Source: Algoriphagus formosus (lineage in GTDB: Bacteria > Bacteroidota > Bacteroidia > Cytophagales > Cyclobacteriaceae). Taken from it: 64,000 nucleotides of DNA. Under the pieces are notes generated by a model. The model was not told where the DNA came from. It saw only the letters and a list, made by a program, of their open reading frames with translations, and did not search any database. The stretch spans positions 677,477 to 741,476 of the forward strand of contig NZ_NIUC01000002.1 in NCBI RefSeq assembly GCF_002807035.1. Direction: 5' to 3'. A program made the position numbers and the translations under genes. This document shows, one piece after another, positions 1 through 7,457 of the stretch; within the stretch, counting starts at the first letter, position 1, and each line of letters begins with the position of its first letter.

Positions 1-1
1 A

Positions 2-172
2 TTGATCGCCGGCGTAGGCAAAGTGGAGGAAGTCTATTCCGAATCCCTCCTATCTGAGGTCTTTGACCATCCTATCCGACTAGTCAAAGATCAGGAAACC
101 CAGCAGATCTTGGTCAGTAGCAATTCCGCCTTTCATTCAGAATTAAAAATCTCAAAACAAGCACAAGCATGA
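2..172 (+). CDS. hmuV: Heme ABC transporter ATP-binding protein HmuV, C-terminal end (partial)
   Basis: Only the last 56 residues are inside the window, read from base 2 to the TGA at 170-172. The fragment starts LIAGVGKVEEVYSESLLSEV and continues into a short beta segment, which matches the tail after the H-loop in HmuV/FecE-type ATPases that energise heme or siderophore import through the inner membrane. The stop overlaps the hmuS start codon (ATGA, 169-172), so the two genes are translationally coupled. The assignment to heme rather than siderophore uptake rests mainly on the neighbours (HmuS, HmuY). The Walker motifs lie outside the window. Confidence 0.75.
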   Translation: MIAGVGKVEEVYSESLLSEVFDHPIRLVKDQETQQILVSSNSAFHSELKISKQAQA

Positions 173-1215
173 ACACCGCAATCGAAACTACCTCACTCAA
201 GCAGGCCTGGACCAATCTAAAGGAACAAGAGCCAAAACTTCGAATTCGTGACGCTGCCAAAAAATTGGGCGTTTCTGAAGCTGAATTACTAGCAACAGGA
301 ATCGGTGAAAACGTGATCCGACTATCCGAGGACTTTGTGGAACAGCTTGAAAAATTTCCAAAGCTAGGTCGGGTAATGTCTTTGACACGAAATGAAGGCT
401 GTGTTTTGGAGCATAAAGGCACTTTCCAAAAAATCGAGGTGCATCAGGCCGGACCTCAAAAAATCGCCACAGTGATCGGACCAATTGAGCAGCGGGTGTT
501 CTTCGGAGGATGGAAATTTGGCTTTGCGGTAGTTTCAGAAACTCCACGTGGCCCGATGTTTAGTCTTCAGTATTTTGACAAAGCTGGTGATGCGGTCATG
601 AAGGTGTTTTTGCAGGAGGATTCCGATTTTGACTTCTCTGAAGAATTGGTCAAAGCACATACCCACGCTGATCAGTCCTCTGATTTGGCTATTGAGACAT
701 TCGAAAAAGCGGAGTACGTAAGCAAGAATGACTTGGATTTTGAAAGCCTTTCTTCGGATTGGGAAAATATGAAAGACACCCATGATTTCTTCGGAATGCT
801 TCGCAAATACAAATTGAACCGACTCAATGCGGTCGAGTGGATTGATGACAAGTGGGCTTATGAAGTGGATCGGCTTTCTGTGAGAAGTGTATTGGAAACT
901 GCCTCTGACATCAAGCTTCCTATCATGATTTTCGCAGGAAATAAGGGGAATATTCAGATTCACCAAGGCAAGGTGAAGACCATCAAGCAACTGGGAGATT
1001 GGCTCAATGTCATGGATCCTGAATTTAATATGCACCTCAATGAATCCGTTGTGGACCGTGCCTTCGTAGTTCATAAAAATACGACCGAAGGATTGGTCTC
1101 TGCCTTAGAGCTTTTTGATGCGGAAGGAGAAATGGTTGCTCAGTTCTTTGGACTGCGCAAACCTGGAATTCCTCAAAAACCCGAATGGAAAGCAATTCTC
1201 GACAGTTTGAACTAA
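169..1215 (+). CDS. hmuS: Hemin-degrading factor HmuS/HemS family
   Basis: A 348-residue cytoplasmic protein, the usual length for HemS/HmuS/ChuS proteins. These bind heme delivered by the HmuTUV importer and degrade it or pass it on, releasing iron. The sequence has the expected two-fold architecture: an N-terminal half starting SLKQAWTNLKEQEPKLRIRD and a C-terminal half that repeats the fold and contains the FAGNKGNIQIHQGKVK segment typical of the family. No signal peptide is present, consistent with a cytosolic site. It starts inside the hmuV stop codon and is followed 42 bp later by a TonB receptor gene, so it is the second visible gene of a heme operon. Whether it is an oxygenase or a heme chaperone cannot be read from sequence. 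Confidence 0.92.
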   Translation: MNTAIETTSLKQAWTNLKEQEPKLRIRDAAKKLGVSEAELLATGIGENVIRLSEDFVEQLEKFPKLGRVMSLTRNEGCVLEHKGTFQKIEVHQAGPQKIATVIGPIEQRVFFGGWKFGFAVVSETPRGPMFSLQYFDKAGDAVMKVFLQEDSDFDFSEELVKAHTHADQSSDLAIETFEKAEYVSKNDLDFESLSSDWENMKDTHDFFGMLRKYKLNRLNAVEWIDDKWAYEVDRLSVRSVLETASDIKLPIMIFAGNKGNIQIHQGKVKTIKQLGDWLNVMDPEFNMHLNESVVDRAFVVHKNTTEGLVSALELFDAEGEMVAQFFGLRKPGIPQKPEWKAILDSLN

Positions 1216-1257
1216 ATCAAACAAGCGGAGGTCCAACTCCGCTTAAATTTTAAACCT

Positions 1258-3555
1258 ATGTTTAGAATTAATCTAATTAAAATTACAGCTATTTTTCTTC
1301 TGATTCCCCACCTTGTATTTGGGGCTTTTCAAGAGGGGGAAAAGATTATTTTGGATGAAAAGGGAAATCCTATTCCATTTGCCCTAGTCAAAGTGGATGG
1401 CCAAAAGCCTTTGTCTGTGGATGAAAACGGGCAGGTAGATTCTCCTTCGAAAGGTGACCGAGTGGTGATTTTTGCGCTTGGTTATGAAACCCAGCAGCTC
1501 ACTTGGGAAGAATGGCTGGCATCCGAAAAAATCATTCTTCTTGAAAAATCCGGAAACCTCCAGGAGGTTGTGGTGGCAGCCACGCGAACTGAGCGAAGTG
1601 TTGAAGACCTTCCCATGCCGGTAACTGTCTTGAATACCGAGAAAATTCAGGAAACAGGCGGGATGCGCCTATCGGAAATTTTGCGCGAGCAAACTGGCCT
1701 TCAAATCGCCTCAGACCATGGCGCTGGCTTGCAGATGCAAGGGCTTGACTCTGATTACATTTTAATTCTACTAGACGGCGAGCCATTGATTGGTCGTACA
1801 GCAGGCACCTTTGATTTGGACCGCATCTCAGTCTCCAATATTGAGCGAATCGAGATTCTTCGGGGCCCATCCAGTGCCCTGTATGGAAGTGAAGCCATGG
1901 CTGGAGTGGTCAATATCATCACCAAAAATAACTCGGGACAACGCAAAGCAGATATAGCGCTACGCCATCGGTCGTTTAACAGCTGGAACCCATCCTTGGA
2001 ACTTGGAACTGGCGGTGAAAAATGGGATGCCAATGTATTTCTGGACCACTTCCAAACGGAGGGTTTTGACCTGACTCCAGAAACTATCGGACAAACTCAA
2101 AACCCGTACAAGGCCACTACTGCTCAGGTGAAAATCAACGGAAAGCTGGCTCCAAAATGGGATTTGAGCCTATTTGCAAGAGGCTATTCAGAAACTTCAG
2201 ATGGTCTGATGCAAATAGGTGGCGCAGCTAATCCTGAGCTTTTGGAATTGGACAATACCCGCCGGGATCTCAACCTTAACCCCACTCTTCGAATCAAACC
2301 CAATGAAAAGTGGCTTTTTACACTCAGAGGGATGAGCTCTTGGTTTAGTACGAATTCAAACACCCAATTCCAATCCAGCGGAGAAGTTTTCGATTTGCAG
2401 GATTTCCAGCAGTTTTATCATCGAACCGAACTTCAGACAGACTATCAAATCAGAGCCAATCAGCTCTTGACACTAGGTTTGGGGCAATTGATCGAGACGG
2501 TAGAAGCGACTCGTTACGATGATTTGAATCGTTTCGATGCCGGCTACTTTTTCCTTCAGCATCAGTGGGACCCAGGGCAGCGGGTGAATGTAGTCTCTGG
2601 CCTACGGGCGGACTTCCATAGCCAATATGGCAATCGACTCAGTCCAAAAGTTTCTGGACAGTACAAGATTTCTGAAAAATTCAGTTGGCAGGCATCCATC
2701 GGAGCAGGTTTCAAAGCCCCTGACTTCCGCCAACTCCTCTTAAACTTCAACAATGCTGCTTCGGGCTACAATGTCTTTGGAGCCACTTTAGCCCAAGAAG
2801 GAATAGCCCGACTGCAAGAGCAAGGCTTGGTGGCCCAAATTTTATTCGACCCATCTACCTTGGGGGATCTGAAGGCCGAGACTTCCTGGGCTTTCAATAC
2901 AGGCTTTCGATGGAAAGCCAGCGAAAGAGCCAACCTGCAGGTAAACGCCTTCAGAAATGCCATTGACAATCTGATTGAAACGGCGCCGATTGCACAGCTA
3001 AACACAGGACAGAACGCATTTTCCTATTTCAATGTGCGAAGTGTAATCACTCAAGGAGTAGAAGTAGACGCCTCTTTTCAAGTACTTGAAAATTTATCCC
3101 TAAGCGCAGGTTATGCCTTTTTGGATACTCGTGATTTGGATGTAGTGGATCGAATCGAAAATGGGGAAGTTTTCAAGCGAAATAGCCAAAATCAAACCCG
3201 AAGAGTCACTTTGGAAGATTATGGGGGCCTGTTCAACCGAAGTCGCCACAGCGGAAACTTCAAGATTAACTACCAAGAATTGAACACCGGAATTGACTGG
3301 GCTTTGCGCGTCATTTACCGAGGTAAGTTTGGCTTTGCTGACCGCAATGGTAACCTCATCCTAGACGATGAGAGCGAGTATGCTGATGGTTGGGTTTCGG
3401 TCAATCTTACTGCCTCCAAAACCCTTTCAAACGGAATATTCTTCGAAGCAGGCGGAACCAATCTATTGAATACCGCCACTCCAGCACAACCCAATAATCC
3501 CGGCCGAGTGCTTTTCCTTGGTGTCAAAATTCCAGTATTAAACCTTATAAATTAA
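1258..3555 (+). CDS. TonB-dependent outer membrane receptor, probable heme/hemoprotein receptor
   Basis: A 765-residue outer-membrane receptor. Signal peptide at about 1-22; a short carboxypeptidase-regulatory-like domain at about 25-95 (typical of Bacteroidota receptors); a TonB-box-like EVVVAATR near 104; the plug domain to about 220, including the IERIEILRGPSSALYGS motif; then a 22-strand-type barrel ending in an aromatic/aliphatic C-terminus. It imports a ligand across the outer membrane using TonB-ExbBD energy. The ligand is inferred to be heme because the gene lies between hmuS and an HmuY-family gene. The only gap to the next gene is 24 bp. I did not identify definite axial heme histidines. 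Confidence 0.88.
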   Translation: MFRINLIKITAIFLLIPHLVFGAFQEGEKIILDEKGNPIPFALVKVDGQKPLSVDENGQVDSPSKGDRVVIFALGYETQQLTWEEWLASEKIILLEKSGNLQEVVVAATRTERSVEDLPMPVTVLNTEKIQETGGMRLSEILREQTGLQIASDHGAGLQMQGLDSDYILILLDGEPLIGRTAGTFDLDRISVSNIERIEILRGPSSALYGSEAMAGVVNIITKNNSGQRKADIALRHRSFNSWNPSLELGTGGEKWDANVFLDHFQTEGFDLTPETIGQTQNPYKATTAQVKINGKLAPKWDLSLFARGYSETSDGLMQIGGAANPELLELDNTRRDLNLNPTLRIKPNEKWLFTLRGMSSWFSTNSNTQFQSSGEVFDLQDFQQFYHRTELQTDYQIRANQLLTLGLGQLIETVEATRYDDLNRFDAGYFFLQHQWDPGQRVNVVSGLRADFHSQYGNRLSPKVSGQYKISEKFSWQASIGAGFKAPDFRQLLLNFNNAASGYNVFGATLAQEGIARLQEQGLVAQILFDPSTLGDLKAETSWAFNTGFRWKASERANLQVNAFRNAIDNLIETAPIAQLNTGQNAFSYFNVRSVITQGVEVDASFQVLENLSLSAGYAFLDTRDLDVVDRIENGEVFKRNSQNQTRRVTLEDYGGLFNRSRHSGNFKINYQELNTGIDWALRVIYRGKFGFADRNGNLILDDESEYADGWVSVNLTASKTLSNGIFFEAGGTNLLNTATPAQPNNPGRVLFLGVKIPVLNLIN

Positions 3556-3579
3556 TTAAATAAAATCGAGTAAAAACAA

Positions 3580-4188
3580 ATGAAGACTATTCAAAAACTC
3601 CTCTTTACCACAGCTATTTCGGGCTTTTTATTTTCTTGCGATAGCAATGATGATCCTTTACCAATTGTAGAACTTGAAGCCACTTTGGTCGAAGACCTGG
3701 CAGCACCCAATGATGTCATTGACAGGACTACAGGAGAAGTGACTGAAGAGCGACCATTCCAGTTTTTCAGCCTAGAACAGAATGCCTTAGTGTCTGAAAA
3801 CGAGGATTGGGACCTAGCTTTCAAAGGAACGACCATTCGGGTTAACAGCAGTAAGAATGTAAGTGCGGCTGTGGTCAATGGTATCTTTGAAGAAATCACC
3901 GAAGTGCCTGCCAATGCCACTTTTGCTACCGATACAGAGACTAGTTTTGCGATCCCTACAGGAAGTGGAAGCGGTTGGTACAACTACAACCCAGCTACTT
4001 TCACCGTGACACCTATCCCAGGTCGAGTTATTTTAGTGCAAACCACAGCTGGCAACTACAGTAAGATCGAAATTCTCAGCTATTACAAAGGAAACCCACC
4101 GGCAGATCAGATCAACCCAATGACCACTCCGAGTGCTCATTATACCTTCCGGTATGTGTTGAGGCCTGATGGCACTACAAATCTTTAA
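3580..4188 (+). CDS. hmuY: HmuY-family heme-binding lipoprotein
   Basis: A 202-residue secreted lipoprotein. The N-terminus has a hydrophobic stretch ending in a lipobox FLFSC with Cys20 as the lipidated residue. The segment WDLAFKGTTIRVNS near residue 80 is the signature of the HmuY family, in which a surface-exposed or released all-beta protein captures heme from host proteins and hands it to the partner TonB receptor; here that receptor is encoded 24 bp upstream. The C-terminus ends in the typical strand HYTFRYVLRPDG. In Porphyromonas HmuY the heme ligands are two histidines; no equivalent pair is obvious here, as in other HmuY homologues that use methionines, so ligand residues remain open. 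A strong hairpin terminator follows. Confidence 0.9.
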   Translation: MKTIQKLLFTTAISGFLFSCDSNDDPLPIVELEATLVEDLAAPNDVIDRTTGEVTEERPFQFFSLEQNALVSENEDWDLAFKGTTIRVNSSKNVSAAVVNGIFEEITEVPANATFATDTETSFAIPTGSGSGWYNYNPATFTVTPIPGRVILVQTTAGNYSKIEILSYYKGNPPADQINPMTTPSAHYTFRYVLRPDGTTNL

Positions 4189-4212
4189 TTTTACTTCATG
4201 GGGCTATTTAAG

Positions 4213-4244
4213 AAAAAGGAGCGCTTAGTAAGTGCTCCTTTTTT
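4213..4244. terminator. Bidirectional intrinsic terminator between hmuY and the NlpC/P60 gene
   Basis: The stem AAAAAGGAGC (4213-4222) pairs with GCTCCTTTTT (4234-4243), with extra pairing CTTA/TAAG possible inside. T-runs follow in both directions, so it can end the heme operon on the + strand and the convergent lipoprotein gene on the - strand, whose stop codon lies at its edge. Confidence 0.85.
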
Positions 4245-4740
4245 ATTCCAGCAATCTTCTTGCAAATAAAAAAGCCTTGTTCCAATAGCGATTGCTCAGA
4301 TAATCCTCCGATACCCCGAGTGAAGTAGATGCATGGATAAAACGAATATCTCCCTTATTCACTTCCGTGACAATTCCTGCGTGTGTCACTCTTTTTTTCC
4401 GCCTGCTTGTTGCAAAAAATAATACATCCCCGGGTTTTAAGTCTCTAGTATTGACCTTTACTCCTTGTTTGGCCTGATCCGCCGACATGCGAGGCAAATT
4501 GATCCCCACTGAATAAAAAGAGTGGAAAAGTAAGGCTGAACAATCCATTCCTGCCCTTGTCGTCCCGCCAAACTTATAGGGTGTACCGTAATAGGATTTT
4601 GCTGTACTGATGACCTTGAAAGCCGGGTCATCTTTTGCTACTTTTGAAGACTTGCAGGAGGCAAATACAAAAACGAATAAAAAAAGTAAGGCCCAATTGA
4701 TTCCGAGGCGATTCTGAATAGAAAAATTCCGATAGTTCAT
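4243..4740 (-). CDS. NlpC/P60 family cysteine peptidase, lipoprotein
   Basis: A 165-residue secreted peptidase of the C40 family, which cleaves peptide crosslinks or stems of peptidoglycan. I place the start at 4740 because it puts a hydrophobic segment and lipobox FASC (Cys29) at the N-terminus; the longer in-frame extension to 4839 carries no signal. Catalytic residues are visible: Cys67 in DCSALLF, His120 in THAGIV and His136 in FIHAS. The length fits a single-domain spr/NlpC-type endopeptidase with no added binding domains. It is convergent with hmuY and divergent from the metallohydrolase-rhodanese gene. Confidence 0.88.
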   Translation of the reverse strand: MNYRNFSIQNRLGINWALLFLFVFVFASCKSSKVAKDDPAFKVISTAKSYYGTPYKFGGTTRAGMDCSALLFHSFYSVGINLPRMSADQAKQGVKVNTRDLKPGDVLFFATSRRKKRVTHAGIVTEVNKGDIRFIHASTSLGVSEDYLSNRYWNKAFLFARRLLE

Positions 4741-4869
4741 GGAACCAATTTTAAAGACTAATCCTTTGTGATGCAATGCTTTTTCAGAAATATTATCGAA
4801 TAGAAATCGCAATCTGATTAGAAGGATGTTACGTGACATGCATCACCAAAACTGACTTTTGTCAGGTTT

Positions 4870-4877
4870 TACCTTTG
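4870..4877 (+). promoter_or_regulatory. -7 element TACCTTTG
   Basis: Exact match to the Bacteroidota -7 consensus TAnnTTTG, 30 bp upstream of the ATG at 4908. No good -33 TTG at the usual 19-21 nt spacing was found, so only the -7 half is supported. Confidence 0.5.
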
Positions 4878-4907
4878 TGGTATCAATTCAGAAAAAACTT
4901 ATACAAC

Positions 4908-6254
4908 ATGAATATCCAACAATTTTATGACGAAGGCTTGGCACATGCCAGCTATGCCATTTTAAGTGAAGGAAAAGTAGCACTCGTAGATCCAGGGAGA
5001 AACCCTCAGCAGTATTACGATTTTGCGGAAGCAAATAATGCAAAAATCGTTGCGGTTATCGAAACCCACCCGCATGCTGACTTCGTAAGTTCTCATCTTG
5101 AATTTCATCAAAATGAGGATGCAACAATCTATGTTTCTAAGCTTGTAGGAGCAGAGTACCCACATACAGGATTTGATGAGGGAGATTCTTTTCAGATGGG
5201 TAAGGTTACTTTCCACTCCATTCATACCCCAGGTCACTCTCCAGATTCTATCAGTATCTTATTGAAAGATGAGAATGGAAAAGACCATGCATTATTCTCT
5301 GGAGACACCCTTTTCATCGGAGACGTAGGACGACCGGACTTGCGTGAAAAAGCTGGAAATATGAAAGCTCAGCGTGAGGAATTGGCGAAAATGATGTTCC
5401 ACACGGTACAAGACAAATTGAAGCCTTTGGCAGATGATGTCATTGTTTATCCAGCACACGGTGCAGGTTCGCTTTGTGGTAAAAACCTCAGTGATGCCCG
5501 TCAATCAACCATCGGTGAGCAGAGAGCAACTAACTGGGCATTTGGAGATGTAGACGAGCAGACTTTTGTGAGTTCACTTCTAGAAGGACAGCCCCACATC
5601 CCAAAATATTTTGGCTACGATGTAGATATGAACAAAAAAGGTGCTCCTGCCTATCAGCGATCAATTTCTCAGGTGAGCATTTGGCCAGCAGGTTCTGCCA
5701 TTCCAGAGGGAGCCTTGGTTATTGATAGCCGTGAGCAGGATAAGTTCCGTGCAGGACACGTACCGGGGGCCATCAATATCATGAATGGTGGAAAATTTGA
5801 AACTTGGTTGGGATCCATCGTAGGACCTGAGGAGAAGTTTTTCTTGGTAGCAGATACAGAAGCTGAGTTGGAGATTTTGATCTTCAAGGCTGCAAAAATC
5901 GGCTACGAGCAATTGATCAAAGGGGCAGTAGTCAATCCAGCAGGAATGACTGCCACCGGAGAAGAATTTGATGTAGAAGCATTCAAGATGAATCCAGATG
6001 CTTACACCATCGTGGATATTCGAAGTGCTGACGAGCACAAAAACACTCCGATTTTCGAGTCTAGTATTAATATTCCTCTTCATGAATTGCGTGAGCGAGC
6101 CAATGAAATCCCAGCTGACAAGCCAGTTTTGGTACACTGTGCAGGTGGATATCGCTCGGCTGCCGGATCAAGCATTGTATCAGGTGAAATGAATAATACG
6201 GAAGTATTGGACTTTAGTGAGGCTATCAAGGACTTCCAAGAAGCCGTTCACTAA
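4908..6254 (+). CDS. MBL-fold persulfide dioxygenase-like hydrolase fused to two rhodanese domains
   Basis: A 448-residue cytoplasmic protein when started at the ATG at 4908 (the longer frame to 4833 adds residues unlike the family). The N-terminal metallo-beta-lactamase domain (about 1-235) has the ETHE1-like iron site: THPHADFVSSH, GHSPDS, FSGDTLFIGDVGRPDL and the late histidine in YPAHGAGS. Two rhodanese modules follow. The first (about 255-350) has ADTE where the catalytic Cys loop should be, so it is likely non-catalytic; the second has an intact loop HCAGGYRS. Family knowledge suggests oxidation of glutathione or low-molecular-weight persulfides to sulfite, with sulfane transfer by the active rhodanese. 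It is a single-gene unit with its own terminator. Confidence 0.88.
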   Translation: MNIQQFYDEGLAHASYAILSEGKVALVDPGRNPQQYYDFAEANNAKIVAVIETHPHADFVSSHLEFHQNEDATIYVSKLVGAEYPHTGFDEGDSFQMGKVTFHSIHTPGHSPDSISILLKDENGKDHALFSGDTLFIGDVGRPDLREKAGNMKAQREELAKMMFHTVQDKLKPLADDVIVYPAHGAGSLCGKNLSDARQSTIGEQRATNWAFGDVDEQTFVSSLLEGQPHIPKYFGYDVDMNKKGAPAYQRSISQVSIWPAGSAIPEGALVIDSREQDKFRAGHVPGAINIMNGGKFETWLGSIVGPEEKFFLVADTEAELEILIFKAAKIGYEQLIKGAVVNPAGMTATGEEFDVEAFKMNPDAYTIVDIRSADEHKNTPIFESSINIPLHELRERANEIPADKPVLVHCAGGYRSAAGSSIVSGEMNNTEVLDFSEAIKDFQEAVH

Positions 6255-6274
6255 GTACAGCTAAACCAACAATC

Positions 6275-6304
6275 AAAGCCCCAAGAAAACTATCTTGGGG
6301 CTTT
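6275..6304 (+). terminator. Intrinsic terminator after the MBL-rhodanese gene
   Basis: A 12-bp perfect stem AAAGCCCCAAGA (6275-6286) / TCTTGGGGCTTT (6293-6304) followed by TTG. It starts 20 bp after the stop codon. Confidence 0.85.
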
Positions 6305-6396
6305 TTGCTTTTGGAATATTTCACGGACTAATTCAAAAAATCACGCATTCCCCGAACCATTTTGATTAATTTGGAGTCAGAAGTAAAAACAAGTTC

Positions 6397-6636
6397 ATGA
6401 GCCGAGAAGAATTCAGTGATATGCCTTTACACCAAAAGATCAAGACCCTATACCTTGAGGGTACCTTCGTGGTGGCTATTCGCTATTATCGGCACAAGGT
6501 GAATCTGTATCTATTGGAAAATGATTACGTAGAGGTTTTTTATAATCACAAGGAAGACAAGATTGATAAAATTGACTTTTTACCCCGGGACCACAGCCGG
6601 ATGAAGTTTTATCTTGATCAGATAAAGTTCGTTTAA
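6397..6636 (+). CDS. Small conserved-looking hypothetical protein
   Basis: A 79-residue soluble protein that I do not recognise. It is rich in charged and aromatic residues, with a predicted beta core (FVVAIRYYRHKVNLYLL, DYVEVFYNH) and no signal peptide or transmembrane segment. The composition, the isolated position downstream of a terminator and the A-rich region before the ATG argue for a real gene rather than a chance frame. A near-consensus -7 element (TTAATTTG) lies about 30 bp upstream. Its stop overlaps the stop of the convergent lipoprotein gene by 4 bp. No function is proposed. Confidence 0.6.
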   Translation: MSREEFSDMPLHQKIKTLYLEGTFVVAIRYYRHKVNLYLLENDYVEVFYNHKEDKIDKIDFLPRDHSRMKFYLDQIKFV

Positions 6637-7337
6637 TCCGGGTTTTCAAACTCATCTTGATAGAAATCCTCGCGGTATCTAAATCGGCCTACGCCTTTCA
6701 ATTCCCACTCTTGAATTTCAATAGTGGTGTCCGTAGTTTTCAGAGGAAGGTCAAATTCAATTACTACCTCAATTTTTCGCACATCTTGGCCAAAGTCATC
6801 CTTAACTACTCCTTCTTCCACAGCCAAAACCCTGATTTTTCCTCCTTTCGATGGAAAGTAGTTATCCGCCAGATAAGCATAATATTCTTTTTGATTTGCC
6901 AATTGAACTCGAAATTGGTCAAAACTCGTGTAGCTCGGATCCGATTCGGCTTTGGATTTTTCAGTTAAAAAGACCTGAAGCAAGTCTTCATAGGGATAGT
7001 GAGTATTAAATAAGTCTATAATTTCCTCCCTAGGGACATATTCACCCCGCGGCATATCATCGGGAAAAGGCTGGGAAGGGGTCTCAAGGCTTAATGACCA
7101 TTTATGGTCAAATGTCCTGATTCCTAAAATATGTCTTCCCCGATATTCCCCATTAATGCCTGAACCCCCGCTCCCGTTTCCAGACCGAACATCAATTATT
7201 CCAAATGCGCTTCCATCCGGAAGATCGCCCTCAAAGCCCACCTCATCGAGTAGGTTTTCGGGTTCCTCAGTTTCTTGACATGATAAAAAGACTAAGAAAA
7301 GTAGCAGTAATGGTATAATCCTAAATACATCATTCAT
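6633..7337 (-). CDS. Putative lipoprotein of unknown function
   Basis: A 234-residue protein when started at 7337, which puts the hydrophobic stretch FRIIPLLLLFLVFLSC directly at the N-terminus with a lipobox Cys at about residue 20; the 13 residues upstream in the longer frame are polar. After the lipid anchor comes an acidic linker and a glycine-rich patch (SGNGSGGSGINGEYRGR), then a mixed alpha/beta region. No family is recognised. It is probably periplasmic or surface exposed. It is downstream of the S9 peptidase gene on the same strand, but a strong hairpin separates them. Confidence 0.6.
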   Translation of the reverse strand: MNDVFRIIPLLLLFLVFLSCQETEEPENLLDEVGFEGDLPDGSAFGIIDVRSGNGSGGSGINGEYRGRHILGIRTFDHKWSLSLETPSQPFPDDMPRGEYVPREEIIDLFNTHYPYEDLLQVFLTEKSKAESDPSYTSFDQFRVQLANQKEYYAYLADNYFPSKGGKIRVLAVEEGVVKDDFGQDVRKIEVVIEFDLPLKTTDTTIEIQEWELKGVGRFRYREDFYQDEFENPD

Positions 7338-7404
7338 AGAGATTGGTTTTGGTTGACGAAAGTGTTTAATCTCCATACGCTGAATAGTTAAGAATTGTTA
7401 CAAT

Positions 7405-7438
7405 AAAAAACCGCAGAATTTTCATCCTACGATTTTTT
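7405..7438 (-). terminator. Intrinsic terminator of the S9 peptidase gene
   Basis: Read on the - strand, a 15-bp stem (7424-7438 with 7405-7419, including several G-U pairs) is closed by a GAAA tetraloop and ends in a T6 tract. It lies about 20 bp after the peptidase stop codon. Confidence 0.8.
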
Positions 7439-7457
7439 ATTCGGAGATATGAGCTTT

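Noticed and set aside
4741..4839. Longer start for the NlpC/P60 protein
   Set aside because: Would add 33 residues before the signal sequence and bury the lipobox; also overlaps the divergent upstream frame.
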